Source of the DNA: Nitrospirota bacterium
Lineage (GTDB): Bacteria > Nitrospirota > Thermodesulfovibrionia > Thermodesulfovibrionales > JdFR-88
Length of the DNA stretch: 50,007 bases
Assembly: GCA_021789555.1 (NCBI GenBank)
Contig: JAJYJK010000015.1
Span: 1-50,007, forward strand
Direction of reading: 5' to 3'
Under the pieces are notes generated by a model. That model was not told the DNA's origin and searched no databases. It saw nothing but the letters and a program-made list of their open reading frames with translations. Every line of letters starts with the position of its first letter. Within the stretch, counting starts at the first letter, position 1. Shown here piece by piece: positions 7,156-17,992 of this stretch. The translations under genes and the position numbers were made by a program.

Positions 7156-7708
7156 AGAGGCGGGTAGAATCTTCCGGTGATTCCGATTTCAGGGCCTGCA
7201 GGAGGGCCGCTCTCATCTCCGAGAAGACCCGGATGTTTTGTTTTTCCTTGAAATCCGAATAGGTGTAGAGGTGGGGCACGAACGTTTTATCTTTCGCGCT
7301 CCAAAGCAGGGTGGACTCGCCGTATATGCCGCGGCCCAGGTAGACCCGGTGCGCGTAGTCCTTGGTGCTCACAAGGACGAGTTTCGCGGCAGTGATGTAG
7401 CCGGGATCGATGTTGACCTTCCTTTTGCCTTCCTCCAACAGGCCGGTCTCCATCCGGTTGGTTTTCAGTTTTATCTCCGCTAGCTCGCCCGGGTCTATCA
7501 GCCTGCCGAAGAAGTAGAATTTTCTTTCCACCGAGGGGCCAAGCTCCTGCGAATAATAATCCGAGTGCCATCTGCGGGGGGGTGTTTCGCGCGTTATCCC
7601 GCCGAACTCCTTCCGGAGCAGGAAATTTGCCCTCTGGAGGGACTCCACGGACGCGTAGAGGACGCCGGCAAAGAGCATCGCCGGATGAGGCATGCGCGGC
7701 GCGCCCAT
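7154..7708 (-). CDS. DUF4416 family protein
   Basis: The 184-residue protein matches my recollection of DUF4416: a PHPAMLFAGVLYAS start, DYYSQELGPSVERKFYFFG, then IDPGELAEIKLKTNRME, VNIDPGYITAAKLVLVSTKD and HRVYLGRGIYGESTLLW. Its function is unknown. Conserved acidic and basic residues suggest an enzyme or nucleotide-binding protein. It is last in the clpC-tlpA unit: its ATG overlaps the tlpA stop as TAATG, so translation is coupled. It has no signal peptide, so it is cytoplasmic although encoded next to an exported thioredoxin. Confidence 0.85.
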   Translation of the reverse strand: MGAPRMPHPAMLFAGVLYASVESLQRANFLLRKEFGGITRETPPRRWHSDYYSQELGPSVERKFYFFGRLIDPGELAEIKLKTNRMETGLLEEGKRKVNIDPGYITAAKLVLVSTKDYAHRVYLGRGIYGESTLLWSAKDKTFVPHLYTYSDFKEKQNIRVFSEMRAALLQALKSESPEDSTRL

Positions 7709-8283
7709 TATTGTTTCAAGAGTTTTTCGATGAATGCGGCCACTTCGGGGGCGCCCCAGTTTTCGGGGCCGATCGCCTTGCCCTGAAGGTTGCCGTTTTT
7801 GTCGACCAGGTAGCTCTCTGGCACGCCGGTCAACCCGTATGCCGCGGCGGCCCGGCCGTCGGGGTCCGTATAGACCGGCCAGTCGTAGCCGCGCCGCCGC
7901 AGATAGGCGTCCGCGGCCTGCCGGGAATCGCCGTAGAGGACCGACAGCAGCCGGAATTTGGGATATTTCCCGAGCCTTTCATAGAGGCGGTGAAGACCCG
8001 GGTTTTCCATGTCGCAGGAACTGCACCATGTGGCCCAGAAATTTATGAGCACCACGCTGCCCTTCAGATCGGACAATTTCAAGAGATGTCCCTCCTGGCC
8101 GGATACGGTGATATCGGGCGCCGGCGCGCCCAGTACGGTCTTTGTCCGCGGTGCGGCCGGGGTTTTTTGCGGCGGTGAGGGCGCTTGGCAGGAGGAGAAG
8201 AATAAAAATGCGGGAAACAGCGCCGCAAGAACAGTTATCTGCCAGACAGATTGAACGGCGGGCCTGGGGGCGATTTCCCGCAT
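7708..8283 (-). CDS. TlpA/ResA-like thioredoxin lipoprotein
   Basis: This 191-residue protein has an N-terminal hydrophobic segment ending FFSSC, a lipobox with C32, so it should be a lipoprotein on the periplasmic face. A thioredoxin fold follows, with active site WCSSC (C87, C90) in LINFWATWCSSCDMENPG and the cis-Pro loop TGVPESYLVDKNG. TlpA/ResA proteins keep apocytochrome or other periplasmic cysteines reduced. The c-type cytochrome elsewhere in the window is one possible client, though nothing links them directly. It starts 11 bases after clpC ends. Confidence 0.9.
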   Translation of the reverse strand: MREIAPRPAVQSVWQITVLAALFPAFLFFSSCQAPSPPQKTPAAPRTKTVLGAPAPDITVSGQEGHLLKLSDLKGSVVLINFWATWCSSCDMENPGLHRLYERLGKYPKFRLLSVLYGDSRQAADAYLRRRGYDWPVYTDPDGRAAAAYGLTGVPESYLVDKNGNLQGKAIGPENWGAPEVAAFIEKLLKQ

Positions 8284-8294
8284 CCTCAGGTCTT

Positions 8295-10733
<2,439 letters not shown>

Positions 10734-10787
10734 CTTAAAAACCTTCCTTATTTTAATCCCCGTGCGGGGTTCTTTATCCCTAAAAAC

Positions 10788-10817
10788 ATGATACCCCCAG
10801 TAAGCGCTAAAAGTCAA
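10788..10817 (-). promoter_or_regulatory. clpC promoter
   Basis: On the minus strand TTGACT (10817-10812) and TATCAT (10793-10788) are 18 bases apart. The leader holds a CCCCGTGCGGGG palindrome (10759-10770). No CIRCE or CtsR heptad repeat was seen. Confidence 0.65.
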
Positions 10818-10987
10818 TCAGACCCTTTAAAAATAAGAAATTACGGCCCCCGCGCATGACAACCTGACAGCCTTGAAATCTCCCTTGCCTTAATTCTTAA
10901 TCGGATAAAATGCTAGAATTATTTAACGCCGGTTTTTTAATCATCTCTGAAGGGGGGCCCGCGGAAGCGGCGGAAGGGGAAAGACGG

Positions 10988-11707
10988 ATGGAAGGCGCGG
11001 TTTTGATAGTCGAAGACGAAAAGGACATCAGGGAGCTTATAGATTACAACCTGAGGAAGCAGGGGTTCAGGACCGAGACCGCCAGGGACGGGGCGGAGGC
11101 CCTGAGGAAGATACGCGACGGGAAGGCGGGCCTTATAATCCTGGACCTGATGCTGCCGGAGATAGACGGCATGGAGCTTTGCAGGCTCATAAAATCCGAC
11201 CCTGAACAAGCCGTCAGGCGGCTTCCGGTAGTAATGCTGACCGCCCGCTCCGAGGAGATAGACAAGGTGCTGGGGCTCGAGCTCGGGGCGGACGACTATA
11301 TCACAAAACCCTTCAGCACAAGGGAGCTTGTTGCACGGGTGAAGGCGGTGCTCAGGCGCTACGGGGCGGGCGCGGCGGGCGAGTCCGGCGGGAAGATAAT
11401 AAAGGCCGATGAACTCGTCATAGACGAGGAGAAATACACGGTGACGAAGCGCGGCAGGCAGCTTGATTTAAGCGCCGTGGAGTTCAAGCTCTTTTTGTAT
11501 CTGGTACGGAGGCCGGGCAGGATCATGAGCCGCGACTTTCTCCTGGATGCCGTATGGGGCAACGAGTCATACGTCGAGCCCCGCACCGTCGATGTCCATA
11601 TAAGGCGGCTGCGGGAGAAGCTGGAGGACGACCCCTCCGAGCCCCGTTACATACTTACCAAAAGGGGAGTTGGATATTACTTCGCCGAAAAGAAGGGCAA
11701 CCCGTGA
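10988..11707 (+). CDS. phoB: Phosphate regulon response regulator PhoB
   Basis: This is a 239-residue OmpR-family regulator. The receiver has the acidic pair in VEDEKD, phospho-acceptor D53 in LILDLMLPEIDG, a Thr in VMLTAR and the Lys of YITKPF. A winged-helix DNA-binding domain occupies the last 100 residues (VEFKLFLYLVRRPGRIMSR, VDVHIRRLREKLEDDP). I start at ATG 10988, where MEGAVLIVEDE begins. It overlaps phoR as TGATG. Assignment to PhoB and not a generic OmpR member rests on the kinase partner and the pst-phoU genes downstream. Confidence 0.92.
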   Translation: MEGAVLIVEDEKDIRELIDYNLRKQGFRTETARDGAEALRKIRDGKAGLIILDLMLPEIDGMELCRLIKSDPEQAVRRLPVVMLTARSEEIDKVLGLELGADDYITKPFSTRELVARVKAVLRRYGAGAAGESGGKIIKADELVIDEEKYTVTKRGRQLDLSAVEFKLFLYLVRRPGRIMSRDFLLDAVWGNESYVEPRTVDVHIRRLREKLEDDPSEPRYILTKRGVGYYFAEKKGNP

Positions 11708-12972
11708 TGTCGAGGGCTGTCCTGATAGTCCTTTCCCTCCTGCTGGTGTATCTGGCCGCGAGGGCGGTGGTCTTTTTGCGGAGGTTTTCCGAACTGGACG
11801 GGTTCGTAGACGAACTTGTGAAAGGCGGCCTTTCCAGGCGGTTTTATCTGAAGGGGAAGCGCGGTTTTTCAAAGATCATGTACAACCTGAGCGTCCTTGC
11901 CGCCAATCTGGAGGAGAAGGAGCTCGAAAACCAGGCGCTGAAAGACAGGCTGGCGGTCTTGCTCAGGAACATCCCGGACGGCATCGTCCTTATCGATTCC
12001 AAGGACAGGATAAAGACCGTCAATCCAGCCTTTGAAGGCATACTCTTCCTGAAGGCCGCGAACCTCTCGGGCAAGGGCCTGGCGGAATCGGTGAACGTCA
12101 TTGGGCTCGGCGCCCTCATAAATTCCGCAAGGGCCGGGCTCGCGCAGATGAAGGAGACCTTTTCCTTCAACTCCAAGTTCATCGAGATCACGGCCACCCC
12201 CTTTTCCATCGTCGGCAGGAAGCAGTACGCGGGGCAGGTGGTGGTCTTCCGGGACGTGACGGCCGACCGGAGGATCGACGAGATAAGGAAGGATTTCGTC
12301 GCGAACGTCTCGCACGAGCTGAAGACCCCGGTGACCGCGATAAGGGGATATGTCGACACCCTGCTTGACGGCGCGATGGATGACAGGCAGGACCTCTCGA
12401 GGTTCCTGGGCGTAATCGGGTTCCAGGCGGGCAGGATGGAGCAGCTTATAAAAGACCTCATAGAGCTTTCGAAGATAGAGTTCGGGGCGATGGCGATAGA
12501 GAAAAAGCCGGTCAACCTTCAGGAGATAGTCGGCAGGGCGGTCTCGCTTTTCGAGGACAAGGCGACCGCAAAGGGCATTTACCTCAAAAAGGACATCTCC
12601 GAAGAGTGCTCCATCGAGGCCGACCCCGGGATGCTGACACAGATACTTACAAACCTCCTCGACAATGCCGTGAAGTACACGGACACGGGCGGGGTGGTAA
12701 TCAGGGTCAGGGAGACGGAGGACTGGCGCTGCACCCTTACGGTGCAGGACACCGGCATAGGCGTGCCCAAAAAATACATCCCCAGGCTCGGAGAGAGGTT
12801 TTTCAGGGTCGATCCCTCCCGGTCGAGGGAACTGGGTGGCACCGGGCTTGGCCTCGCCATAGTAAAACACCTCGTGCTGGCCCAGGGCTGGAAGATGCAC
12901 GTCGACAGCGATTTAGGCAAAGGCACTACCGTCAGGATCTATATCAACCTGAGGACCCCCGCCACTTTGTAA
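11707..12972 (+). CDS. phoR: Phosphate sensor histidine kinase PhoR
   Basis: The 421-residue kinase has one membrane segment (about 2-21), a juxtamembrane stretch, a PAS domain (about 80-180, LLRNIPDGIVLIDSKDRI), a HisKA helix pair with H203 in NVSHELKTPVTAIRG, and an HATPase domain (NLLDNAVKYT, DTGIGVPKKY, GGTGLGLAIVKH). The minimal periplasmic part fits PhoR, which senses phosphate indirectly through PstSCAB and PhoU. It is coupled to phoB by a TGATG overlap. A Pho-box-like repeat overlaps its last codons and serves the pst genes. Confidence 0.93.
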   Translation: MSRAVLIVLSLLLVYLAARAVVFLRRFSELDGFVDELVKGGLSRRFYLKGKRGFSKIMYNLSVLAANLEEKELENQALKDRLAVLLRNIPDGIVLIDSKDRIKTVNPAFEGILFLKAANLSGKGLAESVNVIGLGALINSARAGLAQMKETFSFNSKFIEITATPFSIVGRKQYAGQVVVFRDVTADRRIDEIRKDFVANVSHELKTPVTAIRGYVDTLLDGAMDDRQDLSRFLGVIGFQAGRMEQLIKDLIELSKIEFGAMAIEKKPVNLQEIVGRAVSLFEDKATAKGIYLKKDISEECSIEADPGMLTQILTNLLDNAVKYTDTGGVVIRVRETEDWRCTLTVQDTGIGVPKKYIPRLGERFFRVDPSRSRELGGTGLGLAIVKHLVLAQGWKMHVDSDLGKGTTVRIYINLRTPATL

Positions 12973-13001
12973 CATTGCCGTAACATTTGCCGGGTTATAA
13001 T
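12969..13001 (+). promoter_or_regulatory. Pho-box-like repeat and pst promoter
   Basis: GTAACATTGCC at 12969-12979 is followed directly by GTAACATTTGCC, so GTAACA recurs with an 11-base period. That spacing is the one used by PhoB/PhoP dimers. A TATAAT -10 is at 12996-13001, and no separate -35 is visible, as expected for a promoter activated by PhoB replacing the -35 contact. pstC begins at 13040 with GGAGAGAGG at 13023-13031. Confidence 0.65.
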
Positions 13002-13039
13002 TCGGAAACTGGCACTCAAGCTGGAGAGAGGCCCCCAAT

Positions 13040-14005
13040 TTGGCTATTGCGATCAGGAAAACCTTTTTTTATAAAAGAAACCCGCTTGATATCCTTTTTT
13101 CCCTCATAACCGCCCTTGCCGCCCTGAGCGTAGTCGCCATAACCTTCGGCATCTTTTACATCCTTCTGAAGGAATCCTGGCCGGCCATCCAGAAATTCGG
13201 CGTCCTGAAATTCATCACCGGGACGGACTGGGACCCCGTGGCGGAGTCGTTCGGGGCCGCCACAACCCTCTTCGGCACGGCCGTAACCACCGCCCTGTCG
13301 CTCGTGATTGCCATCCCCACGGCGCTCGGCATCGCCATCTTCGTGACCGAGATCGCGCCGGATTTCATGAAGGGGCCGATCGGAGGGGCAATCGAGCTGC
13401 TGGCCGCCATCCCCAGCATCATCTACGGCATGTGGGGGCTCTTCACGCTCGCCCCCCTGATGTCCACATACATAGAACCCGCCCTTCAGGCGAGCATCGG
13501 CAGACTGCCCGTCGTCGGGGCGCTCTTCCAGGGCACACCGATGGGCATAGACCTTTTTACGGCGAGCGTGATACTGGCCATCATGATAATCCCCTTTACG
13601 GCCAGCATTTCCAGGGACGCCTTCAATCTGACCCCCTCGATTGTGAAGGAGTCCGCCTACGCCGTGGGGGCCACGAAGTGGGAGGTCATGAAAAACGTGG
13701 TCATCCCGTATTCCAGGCTCGGCATCTTCGGCGGCGTTGCGCTTTCCTTCGGCCGGGCGCTGGGCGAGACGATGGCCCTGGCCTTTGTCCTGGGCAACAA
13801 CCACCAGATAACGTCCTCCCTCTTCGATGCCGCGGCGACCATCACGGTGACGCTCGCCAATGAATTCACCGAGGCCACGACAAAGATTTATCTTTCATCG
13901 CTTTTTTACCTGGCGCTGCTTCTTTTCATACTGAGCTTCATAATACTGGCGGGCGCGAAGATGTTTTTGGTCAGATCGCGGAAGAAACTGCCGGGGGAGG
14001 CATAA
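13040..14005 (+). CDS. pstC: Phosphate ABC transporter permease PstC
   Basis: This 321-residue inner-membrane permease has six predicted helices. It carries the PstC N-terminal pattern (LLKESWPAIQKFGVLKFITGTDWDP) and the EAA-type loop (KESAYAVGATKWEVMKNVVIPYSRLGI) that contacts PstB. The start is TTG 13040, supported by a Shine-Dalgarno nine bases upstream. pstS is missing from the operon, so the periplasmic binding protein must be encoded elsewhere. Confidence 0.95.
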   Translation: MAIAIRKTFFYKRNPLDILFSLITALAALSVVAITFGIFYILLKESWPAIQKFGVLKFITGTDWDPVAESFGAATTLFGTAVTTALSLVIAIPTALGIAIFVTEIAPDFMKGPIGGAIELLAAIPSIIYGMWGLFTLAPLMSTYIEPALQASIGRLPVVGALFQGTPMGIDLFTASVILAIMIIPFTASISRDAFNLTPSIVKESAYAVGATKWEVMKNVVIPYSRLGIFGGVALSFGRALGETMALAFVLGNNHQITSSLFDAAATITVTLANEFTEATTKIYLSSLFYLALLLFILSFIILAGAKMFLVRSRKKLPGEA

Positions 14006-14010
14006 CAGCT

Positions 14011-14859
14011 CTGAAAAGGCGGGAGAGGATAAGGAGGCTTGAGAGTCTTGTCGCGCTCTCCCTGAGCGCGCTGGCCGCGCTGGTTGGCATCTTCTGGCTG
14101 GTGTTCATACTAAGCGACGTCTTTCTTGAAGGCGCAAAGGCCCTCGGGCCGGCTCTCTTTCTTAAAGACCCCAGGCCGGCGGGGGTCGCGGGCGGGGGGC
14201 TCAGAAACGCCTTCGTAGGGCAGCTCCTGATCACCATTTTTGCCACGGCCATAGGCGTGCCCGTCGGCATCCTTGGCGGCACTTTTCTGGCGGAATACGC
14301 CCGCGGCAGGAAGGTCTCGCACTACATAAGCATGCTGTCGGACATCATGGTGAGCGTGCCGTCGATCGTGGTGGGGACGTTTATTTACGCGCTCATGGTG
14401 AAGCCAATGGGCCATTTCAGCGGCTGGGCGGGGTCGGTCGCCCTCGCCGTCATCATGGTGCCCGTCGTGCTGCGGACGACCGAGAACATGCTCGCCCTTG
14501 TGCCCTGGACCCTGAGGGAGGCGGCATTTGCGCTTGGCGCCCCGTATTACAAGGTGATAATACAGGTGGTCTACCGCGGGGCCATCACGGGCATCTTCAC
14601 CGGGGTGCTCCTTTCGATTGCCAGGGTGGCCGGGGAGACCGCGCCGCTTCTTTTCACCTCTTTCAATAATTCCTTCTTTTCAGCTAACATGAACCAGCCC
14701 ATTGCATCTCTCACCGTGACCATATTCCAGTACGCGATGGGGCCTTATGACGACTGGCACAGGCTGGCCTGGGCGGCCGCCCTGGTCATCACACTGGTCA
14801 TCCTGCTTGTGACGCTCGCGGGCCGGGTGGCGATACGGCTGAGATACGGCAGGAAATGA
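14011..14859 (+). CDS. pstA: Phosphate ABC transporter permease PstA, apparent CTG start
   Basis: This is the second permease subunit. The frame contains the PstA loop [22 protein letters not shown]. No ATG, GTG or TTG occurs early enough: the first is GTG 14101, which would cut the first helix in half. CTG 14011 begins [25 protein letters not shown], a positively charged n-region followed by a complete first helix, and GGGGGAGG lies at 13993-14000. I therefore take CTG as the start, giving 282 residues. It sits five bases after the pstC stop and overlaps pstB as ATGA. Confidence 0.85.
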   Translation: MKRRERIRRLESLVALSLSALAALVGIFWLVFILSDVFLEGAKALGPALFLKDPRPAGVAGGGLRNAFVGQLLITIFATAIGVPVGILGGTFLAEYARGRKVSHYISMLSDIMVSVPSIVVGTFIYALMVKPMGHFSGWAGSVALAVIMVPVVLRTTENMLALVPWTLREAAFALGAPYYKVIIQVVYRGAITGIFTGVLLSIARVAGETAPLLFTSFNNSFFSANMNQPIASLTVTIFQYAMGPYDDWHRLAWAAALVITLVILLVTLAGRVAIRLRYGRK

Positions 14860-15620
14860 AGCAGACACTGGACATGGAGGTAAAAAACCTGAGTTTCCGC
14901 TACTCGGGCGACCACCCCGTCCTGAACAACATAAACTTGGAGATATACAAAAACACGGTGACCGCCCTCATCGGGCCCTCCGGCTGCGGCAAGACGACAC
15001 TGCTTCGGTGTTTCAACCGGATGCACGACCTCTATCCGGGCAACAGGTACGAGGGCGAGATCATCTTCCAGGGCATGAACATCCTCTCAAAAGACATTGA
15101 CGTTATAGACCTCAGGAGCCGCATAGGCATGGTGTTTCAGAAGCCGACCCCCTTCCCCATGTCCATATTCGACAACATAGCCTACGGCCCGAGGCTGAGG
15201 GGGATAAGGAGGAAATCGCTCCTCTCGGAGAGCGTGGAACGCGCGCTAAAACAGTCTGCCCTTTGGGACGAGGTCAAAGACAAGCTCCATGAGAGCGCCT
15301 ACGCCCTTTCAGGCGGGCAGCAGCAGAGGCTGGTCATCGCCAGGGCGCTCGCCGTCGAGCCCGAGGCGCTGCTTTTCGACGAGCCCACTTCGGCCCTGGA
15401 CCCCATATCGACCGCCAAGATAGAGGAACTTATTGAGGAACTCAAGGAAAATGTTACAATCATAATTGTCACGCACAATCTTCAGCAGGCGGCGCGCATA
15501 TCGGAGTGGACGGGTTTTCTGATGCTGGGCGAGCTGGTGGAGTTCGACAGGACGGAGAAGATTTTCACCGTCCCGAGGGAAAAGCTTACCGAGGATTACG
15601 TGACAGGGAGATTTGGATAA
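14856..15620 (+). CDS. pstB: Phosphate ABC transporter ATPase PstB
   Basis: The 254-residue ABC ATPase has Walker [11 protein letters not shown]-loop [20 protein letters not shown] (typical of PstB), signature [19 protein letters not shown], Walker [13 protein letters not shown] and the H-loop VTHNL. The arrangement [13 protein letters not shown] is also PstB-specific. It overlaps pstA by four bases. A 20-bp direct duplication covers its last codons and stop. Confidence 0.97.
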   Translation: MKQTLDMEVKNLSFRYSGDHPVLNNINLEIYKNTVTALIGPSGCGKTTLLRCFNRMHDLYPGNRYEGEIIFQGMNILSKDIDVIDLRSRIGMVFQKPTPFPMSIFDNIAYGPRLRGIRRKSLLSESVERALKQSALWDEVKDKLHESAYALSGGQQQRLVIARALAVEPEALLFDEPTSALDPISTAKIEELIEELKENVTIIIVTHNLQQAARISEWTGFLMLGELVEFDRTEKIFTVPREKLTEDYVTGRFG

Positions 15621-15648
15621 AAGCGGGTAGATTTGGGTAAAGGCGGGC
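15609..15648 (+). repeat. 20-bp tandem duplication at the pstB stop
   Basis: AGATTTGGATAAAAGCGGGT (15609-15628) is followed by AGATTTGGGTAAAGGCGGGC (15629-15648). They differ at three positions. The first unit contains the pstB stop codon. Confidence 0.75.
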
Positions 15649-15694
15649 GTTTGGATCAGGGGAATGAAAAAACAGTGAAAGGGGATATCTTGGC

Positions 15695-16375
15695 GTGCCT
15701 GTAAGGGAAGAGGACTACAGGAGGCTCAGGGAAGACCTGCTGGGGATGGCGGGCCTGGTGCAGACGGCGATAAGGGAATCCGTCAGGAGCCTCGTGGAGC
15801 GTGATACGGAGGCGGCAAAGGCCGTCATCGACGGCGACAGGCGCATAAATTCCTACGACGTGAAGATCGATGAGGAATGCATAGAGCTCATCGCCTTAAG
15901 ACAGCCCATGGGAAGGGACCTGCGCTTCCTTACCACCGCCATGAAGATCACAACCGACCTGGAGCGCATAGCCGATAACGCCGTGAATATCGCGGAAAGG
16001 GCGCTCGAACTGGACGAAGAGCCCATCCTGAAACCCTACATCGACATCCCGCGCATGGCCGAGATATCCGGGGAGATGGTCAAGGACGCCATAGACGCCT
16101 TCCTTAACGAGGACACCGAGCTTGCCGTCCGCGTCATCAAACAGGACGACGAAATGGACGACCTCAACGAGTCGGTCCTCCTGGAGCTGACCTTCGTCAT
16201 GACACAGGACCCGGGAACCGTCTCACGCGCAATGAAAGTCAGCTATATCTCAAAATACCTTGAGCGCATAGGCGACCATGCAACCAACATCGCCGAAATG
16301 GTCGTTTATATGGTCAAGGGAAGGATCATCAGACACATGCTCCCGAAGGAATTCGAGAGGCTGGAAGAAAAATAG
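15695..16375 (+). CDS. phoU: Phosphate transport regulator PhoU
   Basis: The 226-residue all-helical protein has two PhoU repeats, with the metal-site motifs TTAMKITTDLERIADNAVNIAE in repeat one and SYISKYLERIGDHATNIAEM in repeat two. PhoU couples Pst transport state to PhoR inhibition. It starts at GTG 15695 with AAAGGGG upstream and is last in the pst operon. A 74-base spacer containing the pstB duplication separates it from pstB. Confidence 0.96.
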   Translation: MPVREEDYRRLREDLLGMAGLVQTAIRESVRSLVERDTEAAKAVIDGDRRINSYDVKIDEECIELIALRQPMGRDLRFLTTAMKITTDLERIADNAVNIAERALELDEEPILKPYIDIPRMAEISGEMVKDAIDAFLNEDTELAVRVIKQDDEMDDLNESVLLELTFVMTQDPGTVSRAMKVSYISKYLERIGDHATNIAEMVVYMVKGRIIRHMLPKEFERLEEK

Positions 16376-16420
16376 GGTCCTCAGATTGGAATATATTTAA
16401 TTTTCCCTTGTAATTTTCAA

Positions 16421-17167
16421 TCAGAGGTCAATCCCCGCTTCCACAAACGGCCCCGCAAGGCGGGCATCCACGTTTATGTCATGCCTGTCTATCTTCATCC
16501 AGTCGTATCTGTAGCCTGCGGCAATGAAGAAGGGTTTTACCGGGAGTATCTTTATCCTGCCTATTAAATCCAGATAGTGCTCGGAGCCGAACACCATCCC
16601 CCTTGCCTCGCCCTCGATGCCGACCAGGGAAGAGGCCCGGAGGCGCGCCCCGATGTAAATGAGCGGCACGACGATAGTCGAACTCTTTATGAAAAAAGTC
16701 CCGTTTTGCGTTATCGAGGTTTTGAGATCGATTACCCTCGCGTTGACCCCGGCGTCCACATTGAATATGCCCCTTGCGGGCCGCGGGACGAGCGAATAAT
16801 AAGGGGCGATGTCGTAATGGTTCAGTTGTGTGTCGGCCGTGAAGGGCGCGTCGGCGGCAAAGGGGATGCCGAACACGAAGGGGTGGGGCAGCGTATTTTC
16901 AGCCTTGAATTTGACGAATGTGGCCATAAAATACATGTTTGGCAGCAGGGCCGGCAGATGGACCTTCAGTCTCGCCGTGAACCTGTCTTGTTTCGTGTAG
17001 TTGAGGTCCCTTCTGAGGTCCAGTGTGTCTCCAGAACAGGAGAGGTCCCCGGAAGGCTCCTGCCTCCAGAGCCCGGCGGCCGCCTCGATATCGGAGGCAT
17101 GGGAAGTTGCCGGCATAAGGAGGGCTAACGACGCCAGGAGCGCCGCGCAGAGGAAAAAGGGGCGCAA
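16421..17167 (-). CDS. Outer-membrane beta-barrel protein (TIGR04219-like), starting just after tRNA-Arg
   Basis: A signal peptide (RPFFLCAALLASLALLMPATSHA) precedes a protein with alternating amphipathic strands, the GLWRQEPSGDLS and LDLRRDLN opening I associate with TIGR04219, and a C-terminus ending in an aromatic-rich strand. It is probably a small outer-membrane barrel of unknown role, 248 residues long. The frame stays open through both upstream tRNA genes, but that part is tRNA sequence. The only start giving a full signal peptide is TTG 17167, 11 bases after the 3' end of tRNA-Arg, with no Shine-Dalgarno. The mRNA is therefore probably released from a tRNA-mRNA cotranscript. Confidence 0.7.
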   Translation of the reverse strand: MRPFFLCAALLASLALLMPATSHASDIEAAAGLWRQEPSGDLSCSGDTLDLRRDLNYTKQDRFTARLKVHLPALLPNMYFMATFVKFKAENTLPHPFVFGIPFAADAPFTADTQLNHYDIAPYYSLVPRPARGIFNVDAGVNARVIDLKTSITQNGTFFIKSSTIVVPLIYIGARLRASSLVGIEGEARGMVFGSEHYLDLIGRIKILPVKPFFIAAGYRYDWMKIDRHDINVDARLAGPFVEAGIDL

Positions 17168-17178
17168 AAAAAGATGAA

Positions 17179-17251
17179 CGCGCCTGAGAGGATTCGAACC
17201 TCCGACCCTCGGCTCCGGAGGCCGATGCTCTATCCGCTGAGCTACAGGCGC
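17179..17251 (-). tRNA. tRNA-Arg (CCG)
   Basis: The reverse complement begins GCGCCTGTAGCTCAGCGGAT, has anticodon loop CTCCGGA (CCG), T arm GGTTCGAATCC and acceptor CAGGCGC with discriminator G. CCA is not encoded. It lies between tRNA-His and the outer-membrane protein gene, all on the same strand. Confidence 0.95.
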
Positions 17252-17262
17252 GTCAAGGACAC

Positions 17263-17339
17263 TGGGGTGGGCGATGGGGATTGAACCCACAACCACTGGA
17301 GCCACAGTCCAGTGCTCTGCCAATTGAGCTACGCCCACC
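17263..17339 (-). tRNA. tRNA-His (GUG)
   Basis: The reverse complement starts with the extra G-1 (GGTGGGCGTAGCTCAATTGG), has anticodon loop CTGTGGC (GUG) and T arm GGTTCAATCCC. The acceptor ends CGCCCAC with C73, which pairs with G-1, and an encoded CCA at 17265-17263. These are the identity features of bacterial tRNA-His. Confidence 0.95.
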
Positions 17340-17453
17340 ACCCCCCGTTTGGAAGACTTATTTTAAAACGGTGAAGCCGCCGATTAAAAAACCCCAGAAG
17401 GGATTTACACCCCTGAGCCGCTGAGGCCGATTGGCGCACTGATTTATTTTACT

Positions 17454-17482
17454 AATATATTGTTTTTTAAGTAAAGTGTAAA
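17454..17482 (-). promoter_or_regulatory. Promoter of tRNA-His/tRNA-Arg/outer-membrane protein unit
   Basis: On the minus strand TTTACA (17482-17477) and TATATT (17459-17454) are 17 bases apart in an AT-rich patch. No terminator was seen between the two tRNAs and the downstream protein gene. Confidence 0.65.
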
Positions 17483-17992
17483 ATGCCGGCCGGGGCGATT
17501 GAAGGCCCCCGAGGGCGAGTTTTTATCCGCGGGAATGCGCTGGCTATCCATTTAAAGTATTTTTCTTTCGGGGATGACGCGAACAGACCCTGAATCCTGC
17601 CAGGCAACTCACAGGATGCTTGACAGCGCGGGTATTACTTTTAATAAGCGCTCACGTCTAAACCCGTTTGTTTCCAGACATGCTTTCATGAAGCGGCGTC
17701 CGCCGCCTTCATGCCTATCAGAACCCCCGTCCCGGACTTTGTCCAGTAGCCAATTTATCTTCCCCATGGCGGGTCTTTTGTCCACTGGAAATAAGCCTGC
17801 CATGCATTCAAGCGCCTTCTGCCAATCGGGGCGGGATATCCCGACAGTTGTGATTCTGGATACATCTTTTGAGGGACATATTCGGTTAAAGTGAACCGTC
17901 AAGGGCATGGCGTTCGCGATTTGAAACCGGGAATTTCCTTAGAATAGCGGACTTGCGTAACCAGTTTCAGCATTTAGCCGGAGGTGTGTCCA
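17483..17992. other. Intergenic stretch without a recognised gene
   Basis: About 500 bases lie between the leftward tRNA promoter and the secreted beta-helix gene. Short frames exist on both strands (17574-17894 plus, 17609-17908 minus), but neither has a recognisable domain or Shine-Dalgarno, and they overlap each other. No clear -35/-10 pair for the downstream gene was found. Confidence 0.5.

Noticed and set aside
6251-7180. 309-codon plus-strand frame within the HEAT gene
   Set aside because: Basic, Pro/Arg/Gly-rich text typical of an out-of-frame reading; the HEAT frame has real repeat motifs.
10756-10770. Possible heat-shock operator (CIRCE/CtsR) before clpC
   Set aside because: Only a short CCCCG/CGGGG palindrome is present; neither known operator sequence was found.
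10734-10817. Extended N-terminus of clpC
   Set aside because: It would read through the promoter; the conserved Clp N-domain begins at ATG 10733 with a Shine-Dalgarno.
17168-17341. N-terminal extension of the outer-membrane protein through both tRNAs
   Set aside because: The extension (QLAEHWTV, QRIEHRPPEPRVGGSNPL) is the usual translation of tRNA sequence, not protein.
17609-17908. 99-codon minus-strand frame and a plus-strand frame opposite it
   Set aside because: Neither has a recognisable motif or ribosome site, and they overlap one another. Kept as intergenic, with low certainty.
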